A stretch of 64,000 nt of DNA from Oidiodendron maius Zn (lineage: Eukaryota; Ascomycota; Leotiomycetes; Myxotrichaceae): positions 1,612,001 through 1,676,000 of the forward strand of contig KN832875.1 of NCBI GenBank assembly GCA_000827325.1, written 5' to 3'. The notes under the pieces were generated by a model. The model had not been told where the DNA came from, did not search any database, and saw only the letters and a list, made by a program, of their open reading frames with translations. The translations under genes and the position numbers were made by a program. The stretch's first letter is position 1. Every line of letters begins with the position of its first letter. This document shows, in pieces, positions 10,887 through 20,617 of this stretch.

Positions 10887-12918
10887 CTAGCAGAAGAACT
10901 TGTAAACCCTCTTCCAGGTTGGCCACTGTGCCCTCTGTGCGCGATCCTGCTCTATCATAGCGTGGGTGTCCAGCTCCCTGCGACCGGTGACCAGGTCCAT
11001 ATCGGCCGTGCGCATGAACGGCGTCCTGAAGTAGATCTTGTACGGGATGTAGAAAGCAATGACGACAGGCGCAGCAAGGTAGTTCAGGAAGAAATCTTGG
11101 GCACGCGTATCAGCGGAAAGCTCTCCGTACCCAATCTCCCAGCCTGCGGTCCAGAATTGCGCGATTAAGACGAGGACGTTGAGGATGAAGCCGATCCAGG
11201 AGCCAATGACACCAGCTTGGGATCTGAATGCGAGCTCGTCAAGAGTGTGACCTTGTTTCTTCCAGGCCTGGCGGAAGCGGATGTGCGCGAGGCAGACGGA
11301 GCCCCAGGTGAAGATGGACGACAAGCCGGAGAGCGAGTACAGCCAATCCAGAGCTGTGCCTGCGGTCTTTTGGCCACCAGCAACCACGTAACAGAGGAGG
11401 CCAAGGACTGATGCGACACCAATAGCAACGAGTGGGCGGCCTTTACGATCGATGTACGCCAAGACACGAGGGGCCTGGCCTTGTTCAGCAAGGGCGGCCA
11501 GCGTCCGCGAAGAGCCGTAGATGGAAGAGTTGCCCACAGATAGCACGGCAATGAGGATGACCACGTTGAAGATAGATGGTAGAACCTTAATACCAGCGTT
11601 GTTGATGGCGATGACGAAAGGCGACGCCTTGGCGTCTTCGCTACTAGAGCCGAGAAGCTGCTGGTCGCCATAGGGTACCAACAGACTAACAATGGTCAGG
11701 GCGACGATGTAGAAGAGACAGATACGCCAGAAGACCTGCTTGATAGCCGTAGGCAGGGTTTTGTGTGGGTTACTGGCCTCAGCGGCAGCTAAACCAACTA
11801 GTTCGGTGCCGGCGAAAGAGAATGCCGCGGTAACAAACACGCTGCAAAGGCCTTTGAAACCGGCATGGAATGCACCAGACACGATTGTCACGCCCGCATT
11901 AGCAGGTTCTCGGTAGCCTCCGTAAGAAGCATCAACTGAATTCGGTCGCCAGTATTTCCCACCAATGTAGCCTCCTTCAGGGCCGCCGCCACAGTTGAGG
12001 ATGATGCCCAGGATGATGAACCCAATGACGGCTATTACCTTGATAATGGCAAAGACGAATTCGGCTTCACCATACCCACGAACGCCGAACAGATTTATAG
12101 CGACAATGACGGCCAGGAAGATGGTGACCCACGCAGCCTCATTTGTATCTCTGGCGCCAGGCCAGAACGAGAGGGTGATGGATGCAGCTACGAGCTCAAG
12201 GGGTAAAACGACTAGCCATTGCATGGCGTAGCTAGAGATAATGATTAGTCTTGTAAATGTACCATTAGAGGTAGTATAAGACACTCACTTCCAGCCCATA
12301 GCGAAGCCCCAGGCGGGATCGAGGAAACGGGTCGAGTATGCAGAGAAGGACCCGGCAACCGGGAAGAGCACTGCCAGCTCACCGAGGGCCTGCACGGTGC
12401 AGAACATAAGGATACCGATGATGCAGAACGCAATTACCAGAGAAGCAGGACCACCAGTGGCAAGAGCCTTGCCAGATGTGACAAAGAGACCAGTACCTGG
12501 GAAGGATTTAGCATCTCCATGGAAGTGTATGATGAGATATAAAACTTGTCTTCTAGACGCAAAAGATGAAAGAGTTGGAAACTAAATATATCACATAAAA
12601 GAAAGCCAAAAGCCACGAACCGATTGAGCCGCCAATGGCAATCATCTGCATGTGCCGCGACTTCAACTTCTGCGCGAGGCCGGTGTTTGCAGTGTTTTCG
12701 GCCGCCGTCTTGTGGTCGAAGCGACCCCGGCTCACGGCGCTGGTCTCTGTCTTGGTAACAGAGGCATTGGGATCGCGCTTGAAGCTGTCTACAAAGCGCC
12801 TCGTCCAGGGCTGCTTTGGACCATCCTCATAGTCGAGGCGCACAGGGCTGGTAGCAGAGTCGCTACCGCCGGCCTCTTTGATGTTAAGGTTCTTCTCTGG
12901 GTCAGAATGCTCAGACAT
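10887..12918 (-). CDS. Amino-acid permease, YAT/APC family (general amino-acid permease type)
   Basis: Exons 12918-12621, 12496-12289 and 12231-10887 give 616 residues; the introns are 124 and 57 nt. The start MSEHSDPEKN is preferred over in-frame upstream codons because no ATG-led conserved sequence lies upstream. A cytosolic N-tail of about 90 residues precedes 12 predicted membrane spans. The APC signature is GGSIGTGLFVTSGKAL, where the first splice lies inside the GSIG motif. It continues with LGELAVLFPVAGSF, GWNYAMQWLVVLPLE (second splice), FSFAGTELVGLAAAE and IYGSSRTLAALAEQGQAP. These are plasma-membrane proton-coupled amino-acid importers. Substrate breadth cannot be read from sequence. 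It is convergent with the GCIP-like gene, about 340 bp apart. Confidence 0.93.
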
Positions 12919-14448
12919 GATGGCCGTTTGGGAGGAGGCAAAGAGATAGTGGAAGAGGGAAAAAACACGCGCACTGGCGGCCGTGAGGGAAAGGAGGGAG
13001 CAGGAAGAGCATTTCTGAAGCTGGGGCAAACAGCAGATTATAATGGGCACTGGGCCCTAGGGAATGGAGGAGGTTCGGATTGGGAGTAGCGGGATATCGA
13101 GGTCTGGGTGCCTGAGGCATAAACGATGTGGCTGTTGATCTTGTGCCGGGACTAGGACTGATAGGGGATGGTGTATTGATGTCCCGGTTTGCAAGTCGTC
13201 AAGGGGCTTTCTTCCCTGCCTGGCTCTCCATTCTCGCCCGCCATGCCTTCGACGACAATAGCGATAGAACTCTCATACGGTCTCGCATCAACCACCTCTT
13301 CTTGACATTTCACGCCCACTCTTCTACGCCTCTCCTTGACATTTCATGCCCACTCTTCTACGCCTCTCCCTCCCAGGCATTGTAATACGCTCAGCCGGTC
13401 CCGGACCCTCCTCAGAGGAACCTGCCTCCATCCTTTGCGCCGTTCCGCTACTTCTCGTCCTTCCTCCTTGGTGGCCGTCTCCACTGCTGTCGGACAACCC
13501 CATGATCGGCAGTATAACGCCAATGACATGGCCGCACGCTGCCTTTTTCTAATCAGTCGCTTCATCATGTTACGGCATCGCGTCTTGGTAGCGTCGTGCC
13601 AGCTCCACCACTGCCGGGATGCTTGCAAGCCACAGTACGCCCAAACCCTCGTAAATCGCGCTCCCCGCAAACCCCCAACGCCCCCAACAGACCGGACCCG
13701 AGCATCCTTGCTGACTTTGGTCATCGCGGGCTTCTGGTCGCCTTCCACGGCTTCTTCGCTCCGCACGACCGTCCAACCACGGCCAGAGGCTGGCGGGAAG
13801 AAGCCAAGAGGAAGCAGAAGCGGAGTGAAGACACGGCGGGGGAAACGACCCCACTGGCTTGTCCTCCTCCCCTCCACCTCCAGATCGCGGTAGGCAGGAA
13901 ATTTGCCTTACTGAGCAGGGACGGGAGACGGCCAGGCGGTTGGAATCGGGTCTGTTCTGCTGCCCGTGAGCATCGACAGTACGTACAAAGAATCCCTATG
14001 CTGCACCGTCCTAGAAAGGCAATAATATACGAAGTCAAGTGAGGGGCCGTAGCCCGACGTTGGCTCGAAATTTACATCAGTCGAATCCTGATCTGGCAAA
14101 TCCCTGGCGTATATACCTGGCGCTCTTTGCTGGTATGATGGAGCTTCTGCTGATAAGCAACGAGGTGGCCAATCCTGCGTCTCCGAAACGGATAGAGACG
14201 AACATTACTCTGGCTGTCCCCAATCATATCCCACTTGATACTCCCTGGAGTCGACACCAATGACTGACGGGCAAACAACTGGGGCTGATAACGATGGGTC
14301 CGAACCCGATTCACCGACAATTATTAACCCTCATTACTTCTACAGTAGATAAAATACTTCCGAGCCTAAGGCATGGACATCTCCAATTTCACATCTATCC
14401 ACAGGTATATACCCTTATTCTACAGCACTCCTAGGCATATAAATACAT
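12919..14448. other. Upstream/intergenic region, GC-rich
   Basis: This is 1.5 kb between the permease start and the SAM50 stop. Overlapping open frames on both strands (13336-14042) reflect GC-rich composition with few stops and have no domain. A 34-bp tandem duplication is annotated separately. The first few hundred bases are the permease promoter and leader. Confidence 0.5.
13301..13368. repeat. 34-bp tandem duplication
   Basis: Two head-to-tail units of 34 bp (13301-13334 and 13335-13368) differ at a single base, a C-to-T change at a CpG in the second unit. Both begin CTTGACATTTCA and end CTACGCCTCTC. The duplication lies about 380-450 bp upstream of the permease start. Confidence 0.9.
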
Positions 14449-16153
14449 TTATAAAAAGTTGATGCCCACACCGAACTGGAGCCCCTTCCGGCTCTCCTCG
14501 CCCCGCCTCACCACCACCGGCAGGCTGAAATTCAACTCGAATCGCGCAACTGGGTGCGCGTACACAAGTCCCAGTCCCACTGCCGTGCTTGGCAGCGCAT
14601 CTCCCAGTCGCCGCACGCTCGACGACAGCTCGCGCAGCGAGTTCTCCTCACCGGCGCGGCCCTTGCCCTTGGGATCCTGCAGCGGCAACAGCCGGCCCGC
14701 GTTGGCAAACACCTGCAGCCGCAAGGGCGAGTCCTTACCCACCCGTGGTAATGGCATGAGCAAGTTAGCAGACGCCGCGGCGAACACATCGCCGCCCACA
14801 GAGTCACCGCCATCGTGGGGCCCCAGCCCGCCTATCTTGAAGCCCCTCACGTCGGTCGGACCACCAAGGATGAACCGGTCGTTGATGCGACTGTGCTTGA
14901 CCGGACCGTTGAAGCCCAAGCCGAGAGGGAGGAGGAAGCCTCCTCGCAGGCCAGCTGTGAGAGACACACCGCTGTCTCCTTTGATGCCAGGTATATGAAT
15001 CGGGAGAGCGCCTGTGGTTTCGATCTCTGACTTCAAGAAAGCCACGTCCCCCTTCAGTGGGCCCCATCCTGCTACTTCGGTGATGGTTTTGATCAGATAC
15101 CCTCGGCTGGGGAGCAGAGGGTGGTTCAGTCGATCCTCGAGACACGTATATGTGATGCTACTCTTCACCGAGTCCCCAGCGTCGTGCCGTACCGTTGGGC
15201 TGGCCTTTTCGCCCAGCCCAGTGACCTGCCTCCACACTCCCGTATATCCCAACTGATGCCTTGTGCCAGACTTTGTCGTCCAGCTGTATTTGATCCCTCC
15301 TCCTGTCAAGCCCTCTTCGTGACTTGCCCACGGCTTCTGCGTGCTACTCGCCAGTGCATCGATGCTCACCCACTTATCTGGGTCGGAGAGGACGGGCGTC
15401 TCAAATATGGCGTGGTACGACGACCGCGTTCTTGTGCCGGCGGACGCGTTGAAGTTCAGGGACTCAGCGCCGCCAAATATATTTCGCAGCTGCACTTCCG
15501 CGTATGCGGAGCCTTCAGTGTTTCCTACATCAGTTCCTGTTTTTGCAGAAAACCGACCTCGTTCCTCAGCCCGTAGAAATACGTCGATGTCAGTGACCGT
15601 AGTATTGGGATCTGTAGGCGATGGACGATCGATAAATGTAGATACTGGCTCCTTGAAAATCCCTAAATGTACTTAGCATGCGTCCCAGCTGCAGATTGCA
15701 AAACTCCTACCAAATCGTTCAAGCTTAGTCGCCACAGACCCAATTTCGTGTAGAGCTTCGCCAAATGTGTAAGGGAGATCTCGATTCACGCTGAGGAGGG
15801 GATTGAATAGCCGGTCGAGGAATGAATGTCTAGTATTGCCGCCTCCAACGAGCAATATCTTGTTGATCGTGACCGGGAGCGTGGTATTGCTACCAATCTG
15901 CCACTTGTTAATACCCCGAATAACCTCCCATCCAGTTAACGTACCAACTCCCGTAATCTCTGTTGTGCCCTAGCATTCTGCGCGAGCACTCGCTCCTCAA
16001 GCTCTATCGCTCGAGCATCGACCTTTTCCTTGTTGAGTTGTTTGCTGAGACTCTCGAAGAGCTGTAGTCCTCAATTAGCAACAACATCTCTCCCTTGCTG
16101 CATAGGCACCCAGAGAAACTTACGCTGTCTCCAGCATCACTGGGCGACTCCAT
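14449..16153 (-). CDS. SAM50: SAM50/Tob55, mitochondrial outer-membrane beta-barrel assembly protein (Omp85 family)
   Basis: Four exons (16153-16124, 16061-15945, 15897-15711, 15662-14449) with introns of 62, 47 and 48 nt give 515 residues; all joins keep phase. The N-terminus is a short charged coiled-coil-like region (KVDARAIELEERVLAQNA). A single POTRA domain follows (INKILLVGGGNTRHSFLDR ... DIDVFLRAEERGRFSAKTG), then the 16-strand barrel. Barrel landmarks are LRNIFGGAESLNFNAS, LPSRGYLIK, RFILGGPTDVRGF (the conserved Omp85 L6 region, here RGF) and the terminal strand GLQFGVGINFL. Role: core of the SAM complex that inserts barrels such as porin and Tom40. It is divergent from UBC6, with about 300 bp between starts. 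Confidence 0.95.
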
Positions 16154-16455
16154 CTCCGTATAGTTTTGTCGTCATCTTCGACATCTAGCCTTTCTCCCGT
16201 GTTTTGCCGGCTGAAATATTTGCTTACCTAATCACAGCCTTCCTGCGCATTGAGCACACGACTCGCCAATCAATTACGCCACTCCGAAGCGAAGTCGTGT
16301 TTCAATCGGGCTCACTTCGAAAGAATATCCAACTCTCTTTCATCCTCTTTCATTCCTGCGCTTCATACTACACTCACTTGATCCGAGAGCGGAGCATACC
16401 ACGGCACATCTATCAGAAATCATTTCCCATAGTACATAATCCACCAACATCCAAC

Positions 16456-17390
16456 ATGGCGAGCAGAGCTGCGAACAATCGGGTACATCATCCTCCTATT
16501 CACGAATTATTGAATCCGGACACTGACGATAAGAACAGTTAACCCGCGAGTACAAGGCAATCCAAGAGAACCCTCCCCCATACATCGTCGCCCATCCCTC
16601 TGAATCTAATATCCTCGAGTTAGTCCTGCCCTGAGCGTCTCCGTAACACGATGACGACAATGCTGACGCACATCGGATTAGGTGGCATTATATCCTCACT
16701 GGCCCTCCATCAACCCCTTACCATAATGGACAGTATTGGGGTACACTAATATTCCCTCCTGACTACCCCTTCGCACCTCCCGCGATCCGCATGCACACGC
16801 CCTCGGGCCGCTTCCAGCCCTCTACCAGGCTCTGCCTCTCAATCTCCGACTTCCACCCGAAGAGCTTCAACCCAGCATGGGAAGTCTCCACCATTCTCAT
16901 CGGCCTGCTGAGCTTCATGACTAGCGAGGAAATGACGACGGGCTCGATCAGCGCAACCGACGCGGAGCGAAAGTGGGCGACAGCGCGCACGCGCTGGTGG
17001 AACAGCACCGGCGGCGGCTCGTGGACGGAGAGCGGCAAGGGCGTACAGAAGGGCAATGTGAAGGCTGGCGACGGCGGGGCCAAGTTCCGCAGCGAGTGGC
17101 CTGAGCTGGACCGCGAGAATTGGAAGTGGATGCGGGAGAACCGGATCGATCCTGCAACGGGGAATGTAATGGACCCTGCAGTCACGCCAGGTTCCAGCCA
17201 TGCGTGCGCGCCGGGCATGGCGCTGCGGAGACCGAGCGGGAGCCAGCCCATTGCTGGGGCGGTGGTGGAAGGTGGGCGAGCGGTAGGAGAGGAGGGGAGA
17301 GGATGGTTGAGGAGGAATCGGTTACTGGTGGCGGGAATGGTAATCTTCACCTACGTTCTGATTGCGAGGCTGTTAGGTGAAGGGCCATGA
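16456..17390 (+). CDS. UBC6: Ubiquitin-conjugating enzyme E2, ER-anchored (UBC6 type)
   Basis: Three exons, 16456-16482, 16539-16618 and 16682-17390, give 271 residues. The first exon is only nine codons. The UBC fold spans about residues 8-150: [43 protein letters not shown], and the catalytic cysteine in RLCLSISDFHP (about residue 90). A linker rich in Gly/Glu follows, then a C-terminal membrane anchor LLVAGMVIFTYVLIARLL. Tail-anchored E2s of this type work with Doa10 in ER-associated degradation. It is slightly longer than the yeast protein (250) because of the linker. It shares a promoter region with SAM50. Confidence 0.95.
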
Positions 17391-17866
17391 TGAATGAGAG
17401 TGACTGTGAGCTTTCTTTCGTGAAAAGCAAGATGTACCAACAATCAGCCTCGTTATCTTCCGCGGCTGCCTTTCTTCTTTGTCTAGGGAACAGCATGGCG
17501 CTTTTCGGGGGAGATACAGGAATAGAACACCAGACACAAAGTCTCTCATCATTATACTCTCTCAATCACGTTTGCCAGATATACGTGCAGCAGAATAGAG
17601 AGCAGATAGCAGTATCTAGTCACACTATCACGGAGCAAGTTACCTCAGTTTACGAATTGTATTAATGTCATAAAAACAACGTGTATTCATTCTCTGTCTG
17701 ACTTATGCTAGACCTCATACCATTCAACGTATTCTCAAAACCCAAGAGCCTCATGAAAGCGCGTTCTGATCAATTTGATAGACCCATAAGAACCCATCTA
17801 CACAAATCATCCCTGGCAGGAGATCGGAAGTGGAGGCAAGCGACAGATGATTTAATGCTGGTATAT
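17391..17866. other. Convergent intergenic region
   Basis: The region between UBC6 and the first metallothionein holds the 3' ends of both genes. Nothing else is supported. Confidence 0.4.
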
Positions 17867-18028
17867 TTAATTAACTCTTGCATATGATGAGTTATAAGTG
17901 GACAAGGAAGAAAAGCAAGGCGTGACGCAGAAAATAATATATCGCAGAGGACATACAGTGCAGCAGGAGCATCCGGAATCACAGGTATGCCCGGAGGCGC
18001 CGCAGGACGAGCAAGAGCAGTCTCCCAT
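17867..18028 (-). CDS. Metallothionein-like Cys-rich small protein (MT copy 1)
   Basis: From an ATG at 18028 the minus strand encodes 24 residues with seven cysteines, starting MGDCSCSSCGAS and ending DSGCSCCT. It has no aromatic residues and has Gly/Ser spacers, as in fungal copper metallothioneins, which bind about six Cu(I) in the cytosol. The uninterrupted frame continues to 17867 (53 residues) with a very different, hydrophobic tail. A perfect 5' splice site GTATGT (17956) directly after codon 24 suggests the tail is intronic and that a tiny last exon follows; candidate acceptors in phase give only one more residue before a stop. A TATA box lies about 130 bp upstream. It sits about 1 kb from a second metallothionein on the same strand. 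The coding call is fairly good; the 3' end is uncertain. Confidence 0.7.
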   Translation of the reverse strand: MGDCSCSSCGASGHTCDSGCSCCTVCPLRYIIFCVTPCFSSLSTYNSSYARVN

Positions 18029-19042
18029 GATGGCAGCAGATTTACTTTAGCTTGAAAAGCTATATATTTCTCACTTTCTTGATTCAGATAAGTCTTTGCC
18101 GTCGTTAAAGGAGGCGATGCGTAGACAGATTGAGAAAGAAGGGCAAGAATGGGGGTTATATATAGGACGCAGGATAAGAGGAGAGGCCATAAACCACCCT
18201 AAGGAATTACGTAAGGAGACAGGAGGTGCGTATCATGTCCTTTTCAAGGGAGGGGGTGTTATAGTTTCTTGTCTGGGCTACTTCGTGAAGTTAGCAAATG
18301 GGAGAGCGCGGGATGAGGGGAAAGGGGGGGGCGGTTAGTTGAGGTGTGGGTTGCAAGGACTTCGTAATGCTGTTGGTGGCTGTGGAATGAGCAAGAGGTG
18401 GAAGGGTCGTTGTACTATGGACGTTGGTGGAACTGTTTTGGTATACTTGACATAGTGGTGGAAGTCGATGTCCACGAATATTTCGTTTTCGGGTTATACA
18501 CACTTTCATGGATTCAGTTGTACAATCATTTATTGACCGCATTCATAGATATGGTAAAAATAATCACATGCCAATAGTATCAGCAGATCTTGGGTCCTTG
18601 GAGCACGTTACTTCCTTAGTGACATATAGTGTATAGACGTGGCCGTTGGTCGGTGGCATGCAGCCCGATGGCGGATCTATGTACGATGCTCGATCCGGCG
18701 AGTCTCACTGCTCCGCATACAACAGCATGTCGTGACTGGGTTGGACGGATCACCTGTATTTAAAGGGTTCTTGGCCTGTCTCATGGGATAGTTATGAATG
18801 TGAACTATATCGATTTTGGTAAATCTATTTTCACTGAATGAACGTCGGCGGAACCCATCCTATCACAAATAACGAAGACACCCTTCCCTATAGGACCACC
18901 TTCCTACTACCGAGGTAAAAGCACAACCTAAAAAAAAAGCCCCCCATCCTTATACGTGATAAATGGAATAACAAAACTCTCCTGTCGAGGTACCCAACAG
19001 TGGAGAATCGAAGAGAGGCGGTAGGTCAGCCACGCTGGAGAC
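18029..19042. other. Region between the two metallothionein genes
   Basis: This holds the promoter of MT copy 1 (near 18030-18300) and the 3' flank of copy 2. No further Cys-rich frame was seen between them. An A-run (18930-18940) is near the copy 2 end. Confidence 0.4.
18156..18166 (-). promoter_or_regulatory. TATA box of metallothionein copy 1
   Basis: The minus strand reads CCTATATATAA about 130 bp before the ATG at 18028. The spacing is like that of copy 2, and strong TATA boxes are typical of inducible fungal genes. Confidence 0.6.
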
Positions 19043-19217
19043 TTATTTTCCACAGCTGGAGCACGAGCAGTCGGAGCCGCAGTTGCCTATAGATAGCTCG
19101 TCAGCATATACTCTTACAGAAGAGGTGATGAGAGGGACTGTCAAGAGTGGTTTCACAGAGGGGTAACGACGAGGACTTACAGCTAGAGGCGCCAGAGCAT
19201 CCGCAATCGCCCTTCAT
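19043..19217 (-). CDS. Copper metallothionein (Neurospora CuMT type, MT copy 2)
   Basis: Two exons, 19217-19181 and 19086-19043, with a 94-nt GTAAGT...CTATAG intron, encode only 26 residues. The splice falls inside a cysteine codon (T|GC). The protein begins MKGDCGCSGASSC and continues NCGSDCSCSSCGK. All seven cysteines fall in CxC or CxxC spacing, matching the Neurospora crassa copper metallothionein almost residue for residue, with one extra Lys after Met and Asp in place of Gly. Role: cytosolic Cu(I) thiolate cluster, copper buffering and detoxification. A TATA box is about 140 bp upstream. Short size and the intron make it easy to miss in automated annotation. Confidence 0.93.
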
Positions 19218-19354
19218 GTTGATGGTGATGATCAGTTGGGTATGTCGACGATGGCTTGAGTTTGGGAGATTCGACTTTTGAAGTTGATATTTCGATGTGC
19301 TTTTGCTTGGAGTCGATGGGTATAGACGCAAGTGTGTCGGGTGGGCGCGTCCCT

Positions 19355-19364
19355 CCTTATATAC
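19355..19364 (-). promoter_or_regulatory. TATA box of metallothionein copy 2
   Basis: The minus strand reads GTATATAAGG about 140 bp upstream of the ATG at 19217. It is followed toward the gene by GC-rich GGACGCGCCC, a possible regulatory site. The TATA assignment is by sequence; metal control is inference. Confidence 0.6.
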
Positions 19365-20617
19365 TTATCTAGCGGATCGCTGATGAGGTCTGCCGACCCC
19401 ACTGTTACGACCATTCAGCCAATTGGAGGCCAAAGTTTGCGCATTTTGTGCGGTTTTGGGTGGCGCAACGGGGCTAAACTATTCCTAGGTTCGGGTCTCT
19501 CCATGCCAGAAGCTTCGTCCCGCTCTTGGTTGAGGGTTTTGTGCGTGGGATTTATAATTTACTGCACTTTATATTGCGTTTCTAATGAAACATCAGCTCA
19601 GCGCGCCACTAGATATCAGCAAGTGCCTCTCGTTTTGTGGCAGAGCGGTGGTGTACTGAAGTGAAGACCACTCGTAGCTGAACCGCGCTGTGGCACACCC
19701 GCGGGATGTAATACAAAGGCTGTCGCACCTGGTTCGTTATTACTCCCGGTTGTATGATATTAATATATGTAGACTCATATGTATAAACTCCGCGGCATCC
19801 TTCGCATGAAGTTGTAGTCAGATGCTCCCAAGCCAATGAAAACTTGCTCACACTCCTTCGGGTCATAGTACAACGGCAAGAGCCCATCACAGTGCCTTGT
19901 GGGGGGTATATGGCTATGGTATGCTCTTTCGGGGCGTTTACGCACGACTATATGTAAAACGCTGGCACTGTTCTCGAGTGTGAGAGCATTGTATTATCCA
20001 CGCGTTATAAGGAGGGAGCCATTTGACTTTGAAGAGCTCATGACAGGCACTAGCTCGGGGTTGAGACAACTGTGAAGATGGAGGCCATTCCAGTGAAACG
20101 TATTAATTAACCTTGGCACTCACACTGATCTGCTAGTTGAAATTATACCGCCTGGATAAGATCCGTTCACCTAGTTGTGGTGTCCACGGGTTTGCCGCTG
20201 AAGAATGATCCAAGACGCTGGAGAGGGGTTGAAGCAGTGAGATCATGGGACTGGCCAATAAGATGCTGATAGGTATTATAATTCATATATGCATATCCTC
20301 ATTTAAAGAAAAATATGAGCATGTCTGGGAAGACTCGCCGTCCAAAACTGACACAGGAACGGTGGAGATCTCTCATCACACGTGTGCCACCTTGGAGGGG
20401 TAAGGAATCTTATCTTAGTGCCAATCTCCTATCATAAGCGAAGGGGCAAAATGATGTTCTCGAAGCTGCTCGCGCGATCTAACTGATTATCAATCTACGA
20501 TCCTACGCGTGGAACTCATGAGCAACATAGATACTCCCTACCTCTTTGCCATGGATTCCACTGCACAGTCAACCTAACTCTCACGTCCACTTCTGCAACG
20601 CTCACTACAGGTCCCGC
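19365..20617. other. Divergent intergenic region, MT copy 2 / UFD1-like gene
   Basis: 1.25 kb upstream of two divergent genes. No further ORF with support. CT-rich leader-like sequence occurs just before 20618. Confidence 0.4.

Noticed and set aside
13336-14042. Long overlapping open frames on both strands
   Set aside because: GC-rich composition with few stops; no domain pattern, proline/arginine-rich translation on both strands, no start context.
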